From: Elusimicrobia bacterium GWC2_64_44
GTDB lineage: Bacteria; Elusimicrobiota; Elusimicrobia; Elusimicrobiales; UBA9959
Length of the DNA: 35,406 nt
Assembly (NCBI GenBank): GCA_001799845.1
Contig: MGUG01000015.1
Span: forward strand, 1-35,406
Direction: 5' to 3'
The notes below the pieces were generated by a model. The model had not been told where the DNA came from and made no database searches. It saw only the letters and a list, made by a program, of their open reading frames with translations. Both the position numbers and the translations under genes were made by a program. Shown piece after piece: positions 30,660 to 35,406 of the stretch. Positions within the stretch are counted from its first letter, which is position 1. Each line of letters begins with the position of its first letter.

Positions 30660-31553
30660 TTAAAAAAAGGCGAGGGCGGCTTTTATGGTGTTGGCGTGGA
30701 TGCGGACGGTGTCGGCGAAGTTTTTGGCGTAGCCGCCGGCCAGGGTCAGGGCTAAGGGGACGCCGCGGGAGCGGCACTCGTCAAAGACGAAGGCGTCGCG
30801 TTTCTTGATGCCTCCCATCGTCAGTTTGAAGCCGCCCAGCAGGTCGCCTTTATACACGTCGGCTCCGGCGACATAAACGGCGAAATCAGGTTTAAACCGG
30901 TCCAGGGCGCGCGGCAGCTCGGCGCGCAGCGCGGCCAGGTAGGCGCCGTCGCCGGTACCCGCCTTCAGCGGTAGGTCGTAAGAACTCCTTTCTTTTTTCT
31001 CCGGGAAAATGTCCGCGCCGTGGATGGAAAAGGTGAAGACTTTTTTATCGCCCCGGAAGATGGCGGCCGTGCCGTCGCCCTGGTGGGCGTCGAGGTCTAT
31101 CACCATGGCGCGCTTTACCCTGCCGCCCTTCAGGAGCTTTTTAACCGCCACGGCGATGTCGTTGAGCAGGCAGAAGCCCGCTCCGCGCTCACGCCGCGCG
31201 TGATGAGAGCCGCCGCCGCAGTTTATCCCTATCCCGTCCTTCAGCGCCAGCTCCGCCGCGAGCAGCGTGCCTCCGACATTGGCCAAATGCGCCTTCACCA
31301 CGGCGCGGGTTATCTTCAGCTCGGCCGCGGCCGAGTCGGCGGGCGTGAATTTTAATTCCAGGTTCTTATTGACCCACGCCGGAGAATGGGCCAGCAACAG
31401 CTCTGCCCGCGACGGGAGCGGCGGCGAGACCACGTCCCTCCGGGAGACGGCGCCTTCCCTGAGGAGCAGCCTCAGGGCCGCCTCGAACTTATCGGCCCTG
31501 AACACGTGCCCCGGCGTGCGGGCCGTGTAGGCCTTGTGGAAGACTATTTTCAT
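30660..31553 (-). CDS. Class IV-like histone deacetylase / acetylpolyamine-deacetylase family protein
   Basis: 297 residues. Zn-dependent deacetylase fold: tandem His in CGGGSHHARRERGAGFCLLND, Zn ligands Asp and His in VIDLDAHQGDGT, FSIHG, third ligand Asp in VAGADVYKGDLLGG and the C-terminal LTLAGGYAKN. The pattern resembles the HDAC11-like (class IV) branch found in many bacteria. The substrate is unknown (acetyl-lysine, acetylated small molecule or fatty-acylated lysine). Its ATG overlaps the lnt stop codon by one base (TGATG), so translation is coupled to lnt. A REP palindrome abuts its 3' end. Confidence 0.93.
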   Translation of the reverse strand: MKIVFHKAYTARTPGHVFRADKFEAALRLLLREGAVSRRDVVSPPLPSRAELLLAHSPAWVNKNLELKFTPADSAAAELKITRAVVKAHLANVGGTLLAAELALKDGIGINCGGGSHHARRERGAGFCLLNDIAVAVKKLLKGGRVKRAMVIDLDAHQGDGTAAIFRGDKKVFTFSIHGADIFPEKKERSSYDLPLKAGTGDGAYLAALRAELPRALDRFKPDFAVYVAGADVYKGDLLGGFKLTMGGIKKRDAFVFDECRSRGVPLALTLAGGYAKNFADTVRIHANTIKAALAFF

Positions 31554-33055
31554 CAGACAAAGAGTACGGCCAGCAGGAAGGCCGCCACCAGCAGCAGCGC
31601 TCCCCAGGCGAACCAGTGGCCGCGCTGCGGGAAAAAGGCCTCTTCGGAGGACACCGGGGCCTGAGCCTTAAGCACGGTGCGCTCGTTGAGATGCGTGCGG
31701 GCCGTCACCCGGCCCCACGGGTCTATCACGCCGGAGATGCCGTTATTGGCCGCGCGCACCACGGTGCGGCGCGTCTCCACGGCGCGGAAGATATTGGCGA
31801 TGAAATGCTGGTGCGGCGCCGCCGTGTCCAGGTACCAGCCGTCGTTGGTGATGTTCACGAACAGCCCCGCCCCGTCGCGCGCGTCGCCGGCGAAGAGGTA
31901 GGGGAAGATGGATTCGTAGCAGACGGCCGCGCCAACTTTCACTCCGTCCACCTCCAGCAGCCGCTGCTCCTGCGCGCCCGGCTCGAACTCGCCCAGCGCG
32001 GCCACCGGCTTTATATACTTGCCGAGGAAATCCCGCAGCGGCACATATTCGCCGAAGGGCACCAGCTGCCGCTTGTCGTAAGAGGAGGTTATGTCGCCGC
32101 CGCCGTCCAGCAGGAAAGCCGAGACGTGCCGGCCGCCGCCCTTGGACACGGAGCCTACCACGCTGGCCTGAGCGCCGGAGGCGGCGACCGCCCCCTTCAG
32201 CCACCAGGCGCATTCGGCGTCGTCTATCCAGCAGGGCAGGGCGTTCTCCGGCCAGACGGCCAGGGTACCCTTAACCTCGCCCAGCAGGCCCGCCAGGTTT
32301 TTCTTGATGCCCTCCGCCTCCGACTCCTGCCACTTGGCGTAGAAGTCTATGGACGGCTGCAGCAGGGCCACCTGCACGGTCTTCGCGGGCACGAAGGCCT
32401 CGGCGCGCACCAGCTCGGTAGCGCCAAAATACCAGAGCCCGCAGAAAACGAACAGCGCCGGCAGCAGCCGCAGGCCCTTCCTGGCAGGCGCGGCGTCGGA
32501 GGCCAGCACCGCGCCCAGCAGCGCGCCCGTGAAACAGACCGCCGCGCTGAGCCCGTAAACCCCGGTGACCGAAGCTATCTGTATGAGCGGGGTATAATCC
32601 CACTGCGTGTAGCCCAGCATGAACCACGGGAACCAGACCGCCTTCTGGCTGAGCCAGATCTTGCCGTACTCCAGCGCGAACCAGGCCGCCGCGAAGACAT
32701 AAGGCCAGGCCCGCGCGCCTATCTTCCGCAGCTGAAAACCGTAAAGCGAGATCAGCGCGAATTCCCCCGCCAGCGTCAGCGCCAGCAGCGCCAGCCCCAG
32801 CGCCGAAACGGCGGGATGCACCCCTCCGGCCCGCATCGTCGGATAGATCCAGTAGAGGAGCCCCAAATAGGTCAGGAAACCGCAGAGCAGCCCGCCGCCC
32901 ACGGCCGCCCGGCGCGTTTTGGCCTTGAGCAGATAAAAAGACAGCGGCCCCAGCGCCACCCACGCCAGCCACCCCATATTGAATTTAGGATAAGCGAGGA
33001 CAAGAAGTATTGAAGTGAGTACAGGAAAAACTATCAGCGGTATCTTTTTTGGCAT
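31553..33055 (-). CDS. lnt: Apolipoprotein N-acyltransferase
   Basis: 500 residues. Adds the third acyl chain to lipoproteins at the periplasmic face of the inner membrane, as needed in diderm bacteria. About six N-terminal TM helices (residues 5-205), then a nitrilase-fold domain with catalytic Glu in VWPENALP, Lys in YDKRQLVPFGEYVP and Cys in AAVCYESIFPYLF, and a final TM helix (about 478-498). Its presence agrees with the lipobox protein at 23019. No Shine-Dalgarno sequence is obvious at ATG 33055. Followed with a one-base overlap by the deacetylase gene. Confidence 0.95.
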   Translation of the reverse strand: MPKKIPLIVFPVLTSILLVLAYPKFNMGWLAWVALGPLSFYLLKAKTRRAAVGGGLLCGFLTYLGLLYWIYPTMRAGGVHPAVSALGLALLALTLAGEFALISLYGFQLRKIGARAWPYVFAAAWFALEYGKIWLSQKAVWFPWFMLGYTQWDYTPLIQIASVTGVYGLSAAVCFTGALLGAVLASDAAPARKGLRLLPALFVFCGLWYFGATELVRAEAFVPAKTVQVALLQPSIDFYAKWQESEAEGIKKNLAGLLGEVKGTLAVWPENALPCWIDDAECAWWLKGAVAASGAQASVVGSVSKGGGRHVSAFLLDGGGDITSSYDKRQLVPFGEYVPLRDFLGKYIKPVAALGEFEPGAQEQRLLEVDGVKVGAAVCYESIFPYLFAGDARDGAGLFVNITNDGWYLDTAAPHQHFIANIFRAVETRRTVVRAANNGISGVIDPWGRVTARTHLNERTVLKAQAPVSSEEAFFPQRGHWFAWGALLLVAAFLLAVLFV

Positions 33056-33069
33056 CTAGGCTGAAGACA

Positions 33070-33262
33070 GGAGCCGGCATGCTCCCTGTGAGCGATTTTA
33101 GGCCGCAGGGCCAAGGTCCGTAGCGGACCGCCTATCATTAAGGCGGCGGCGAAGATTGTCTGAGGCGAGCACTGTGTGCGAGCCGAGTTCTTCGCCGGCG
33201 GAGGGCCGCAGGCCCTCTTCTGCCGCGGCCGCTTATGAGCGAGCAGGGAGCATGCCGGCTCC
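33070..33262. other. Multi-branched structured intergenic element (candidate ncRNA or MITE/REP-type repeat)
   Basis: Outer helix: GGAGCCGGCATGCTCCCTG (33070-33088) pairs perfectly with 33244-33262. Inside it lie hairpins GGTCCG-TAG-CGGACC (33115-33129); CCGCCT/AGGCGG (33128-33146, an alternative to the first by two bases); GGCGAAGA (33148) with TCTTCGCC (33189-33196) enclosing GGC-GA-GCAC-TGT-GTGC-GA-GCC (33164-33184, tandem G-A mismatches); and GAGGGCC-GCA-GGCCCTC (33201-33217). GGCCGC/GCGGCC (33101, 33225) extends the closing stem. No T run on either side, so it is not a simple terminator. It lies between secA and lnt, both on the minus strand. Confidence 0.5.
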
Positions 33263-33289
33263 CTCCCACAAAGCGCCTTATTGCCGCCC

Positions 33290-35406
33290 TCAGGCGTTAA
33301 CGCCGTGGCACTTCTTGTACTTCTTGCCCGAGCCGCAGGGACACGGGTCGTTGCGCCCTATCTTGGCGTCGGCGAATTTGTTCACCGGCTTCTGCGGGGC
33401 CGCCTGCGGCCGCGGCGCCTGCGCTTCCGGCTGCGGTTCACCCTCCTGCATCACCGGCTGCGCCACAGGGCGCGGCGGCAGCTGAATGCGGAAAACGTAC
33501 TCCACCATCTGGTCGCGCACCCGGCCCAGCATCGCCTCGAACAGCGTGTAGGATTCCTTCTGGTACTCGATCAGCGGGTCCTTCTGGCCGTAAGCGCGCA
33601 GGCCCACGCCCTTCTTCAAATGGTCGAGCTCGAAGAGGTGGTTCTTCCAGATATGGTCCATGATCTGCAGCAGCAGCACCCGCTGCAGCTCGGCGAAATC
33701 CACATTGCGCTCGGCGAAGTCGGAGAAGCGGCGCTCCAGGGCCGCGTCCAGCCGCTTCATCACCTCGTCCTGCAGTACCGCCCGGTTGAGCAGGTGCACC
33801 TCGTCGGGGGTGTAGGCCATGTCGAAGCCGGCCGTCTTCTTCAGGTAAATATTCAGCGCTTCCAGGTTCCACAGCGTCGAGGCCTGGTCCATCGGGGCAT
33901 TGAGGTCCAGCTGCTCCTCCACCGCCTCGCGGATCATGTTCTTCACCCGGCCGGGCACGTCCCTGCCGTCCAGCACGGCGTTGCGCAGCTCGTAGACCGC
34001 CAGGCGCTGCTTGTTCATCACGTTGTCGTAATCCAGCAGCTGCTTGCGGGCGTCGAAGTTCATGCCTTCGACGCGCTTCTGGGCGCCCTCTATCTGGCGG
34101 CTGACCAGGCCCGACTCGATGACCTCGCCCTCCTCCATGCCCAGCTTCTCCATGATGGCCGAGATCCGCTCGCTGCCGAACAGCCGCATCAGCTCGTCCT
34201 CGAGCGAGACGTAGAAAACGGAAGAGCCGGGGTCGCCCTGGCGCGCGCAGCGGCCGCGCAGCTGGTTGTCGATGCGGCGGCTCTCGTGGCGCTCGGTGCC
34301 TATCACGCGCAGGCCGCCGACGGAGCCCACGTAATCGTGCTCCTCCACCACCGGCGGGTTGCCGCCCAGGATGATGTCGGTGCCGCGGCCGGCCATGTTG
34401 GTGGCTATGGTCACCTGGGCCTTGCGTCCGGCCTGGGCGATGATCTGGGCTTCCATCTCGTGGTACTTGGCGTTGAGGACCTGGTGCGGGATGCCCTTGG
34501 TGCGCAGCATCGTCGCCAGCTTCTCTGATTTTTCGATGGAACGCGTACCCACCAGCATCGGCTGGCCCTTGCGCCAATGCTCGTCGATCTCGGCCACGAT
34601 CGCGTTGTTCTTCTCGCGCTCGGTGCGGTAGATGCGGTCCGGCGTGTCCAGGCGCACCAGCGGGCGGTTCGGCGGGATCTCCACGACGTCGAGCTTATAG
34701 ATCTCCCAGAATTCGTCGGCCTCGGTCATCGCGGTGCCGGTCATGCCGGAGAGCTTATTGTAGAGCTTAAAGTAGTTCTGGAAGGTGATCGTGGCGAGCG
34801 TCTGGTTCTCTTCCTTGATGCGCATGCTCTCTTTGGCCTCTATGGCCTGGTGCAGGCCGTCGGACCAGCGGCGGCCCGGCATCAGGCGGCCGGTGAACTC
34901 GTCGACGATCATGATCTCGCCGTCCTTCACCACGTACTCCACGTCCTTCTTGAACAAATGGTGCGCGCGCAGGCCCTGGTTCAGGTGATGGGCCCACTCG
35001 CTGGAAACGTCGTCGTAGATATTGCCCACGCCCAGGATCTTCTCGGCCTTCTTCACGCCTTCCTCGGTCATGGTGGCGGTGTGGCCTTTCTCGTCGATGA
35101 TGGCGTCGAAGCCCACGCCCAGGTCCGCCCCGTCGCGCTTGGCCTCTATCTCCTCTTTCTCGGTGATGAAGCGGACGTTGAGCAGCGGGATGACGCGGTT
35201 GACGATGTAATACTTATCGGTGGACTCCTCGGCCGGGCCGGAGATGATGAGCGGCGTGCGGGCCTCGTCGATGAGGATCGAGTCCACCTCGTCGACCACG
35301 GCGTAGTTGCGGTTGCGCATCACGCGCTCTTCCTTGTCCATCACCATGTTGTCGCGCAGGTAGTCGAAGCCCACCTCGTTGTTGGTGATGTAGGTGATGT
35401 CGCGGT
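33290..35406 (-). CDS. secA: Preprotein translocase ATPase SecA, N-terminus outside window
   Basis: The last 704 residues are present; the first part, including Walker A, lies beyond the right edge. Visible: [15 protein letters not shown], Walker B region [22 protein letters not shown], helicase motifs [10 protein letters not shown] and [15 protein letters not shown] with the arginine-finger region [13 protein letters not shown], the helical wing/scaffold, and the C-terminal SEC-C zinc motif [13 protein letters not shown] behind a Pro/Gln-rich linker. SecA drives Sec export, needed by the many signal-peptide proteins here. The C-terminal zinc motif suggests SecB or ribosome binding. In-frame GTG/ATG codons near the edge are internal. 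Confidence 0.97.
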   Translation of the reverse strand, partial: RDITYITNNEVGFDYLRDNMVMDKEERVMRNRNYAVVDEVDSILIDEARTPLIISGPAEESTDKYYIVNRVIPLLNVRFITEKEEIEAKRDGADLGVGFDAIIDEKGHTATMTEEGVKKAEKILGVGNIYDDVSSEWAHHLNQGLRAHHLFKKDVEYVVKDGEIMIVDEFTGRLMPGRRWSDGLHQAIEAKESMRIKEENQTLATITFQNYFKLYNKLSGMTGTAMTEADEFWEIYKLDVVEIPPNRPLVRLDTPDRIYRTEREKNNAIVAEIDEHWRKGQPMLVGTRSIEKSEKLATMLRTKGIPHQVLNAKYHEMEAQIIAQAGRKAQVTIATNMAGRGTDIILGGNPPVVEEHDYVGSVGGLRVIGTERHESRRIDNQLRGRCARQGDPGSSVFYVSLEDELMRLFGSERISAIMEKLGMEEGEVIESGLVSRQIEGAQKRVEGMNFDARKQLLDYDNVMNKQRLAVYELRNAVLDGRDVPGRVKNMIREAVEEQLDLNAPMDQASTLWNLEALNIYLKKTAGFDMAYTPDEVHLLNRAVLQDEVMKRLDAALERRFSDFAERNVDFAELQRVLLLQIMDHIWKNHLFELDHLKKGVGLRAYGQKDPLIEYQKESYTLFEAMLGRVRDQMVEYVFRIQLPPRPVAQPVMQEGEPQPEAQAPRPQAAPQKPVNKFADAKIGRNDPCPCGSGKKYKKCHGVNA

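Noticed and set aside
33070-33262. Rho-independent terminator for secA
   Set aside because: Arms are long and multi-branched and no T run follows on the minus strand.

Overview
The window is a GC-rich stretch of a Gram-negative bacterial chromosome. A TonB-dependent receptor, an apolipoprotein N-acyltransferase (Lnt), a lipobox protein and many Sec signal peptides show two membranes. Secreted clostripain-type proteases, papain-like proteases and stand-alone unknown exported proteins would fit an Elusimicrobiota-like or related deep-branching lineage, but that placement is inference and was not tested.

Layout. (1) 1-6602: a two-subunit sodium:solute symporter (SSS large subunit, cut by the window edge, plus DUF4212 small subunit). 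Upstream on the same strand is a Cache-PAS-PAS-CBS-DUF294 nucleotidyltransferase sensor, and divergent to it an orphan histidine kinase. (2) 6676-8777: an exported TGS-repeat beta-solenoid protein and a papain-family peptidase. (3) 8865-13005: gpmI, a yggU-like gene, a DsbA-like thiol oxidoreductase, a MauE/DoxX membrane partner and an unknown exported protein in a tightly packed operon, then a single-domain response regulator. (4) 13119-15942: an unrecognised polytopic membrane protein and UDP-glucose dehydrogenase. (5) 16022-23936, all on the minus strand: S9 peptidase, TonB receptor, SDR, GNAT, alkaline-phosphatase-fold protein and an ankyrin/CsgG-like lipoprotein. (6) 24022-29722: three tandem secreted C11 clostripain paralogues, divergent from a secreted protein built on a triplicated four-cysteine module. 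(7) 29788-30657: a REP-associated tyrosine transposase (RAYT) flanked by REP-like sequences. (8) 30660-35406: class IV-like histone deacetylase, lnt, a highly structured intergenic element, and the C-terminal three quarters of secA.

Themes. Extracellular proteolysis dominates: one S9, one C1 and three C11 peptidases, plus a disulfide-forming pair. All four secreted cysteine peptidases have a promoter of the form TTGnnn-16/17-TARACTATA. Several genes have a -10 hexamer exactly 6 nt before the ATG, which predicts leaderless mRNAs. The 375-bp divergent region before the Cys-module gene carries an array of AAAGG(N)CCTATG half-sites and is the best candidate for a regulatory region of an undescribed secreted protease system.
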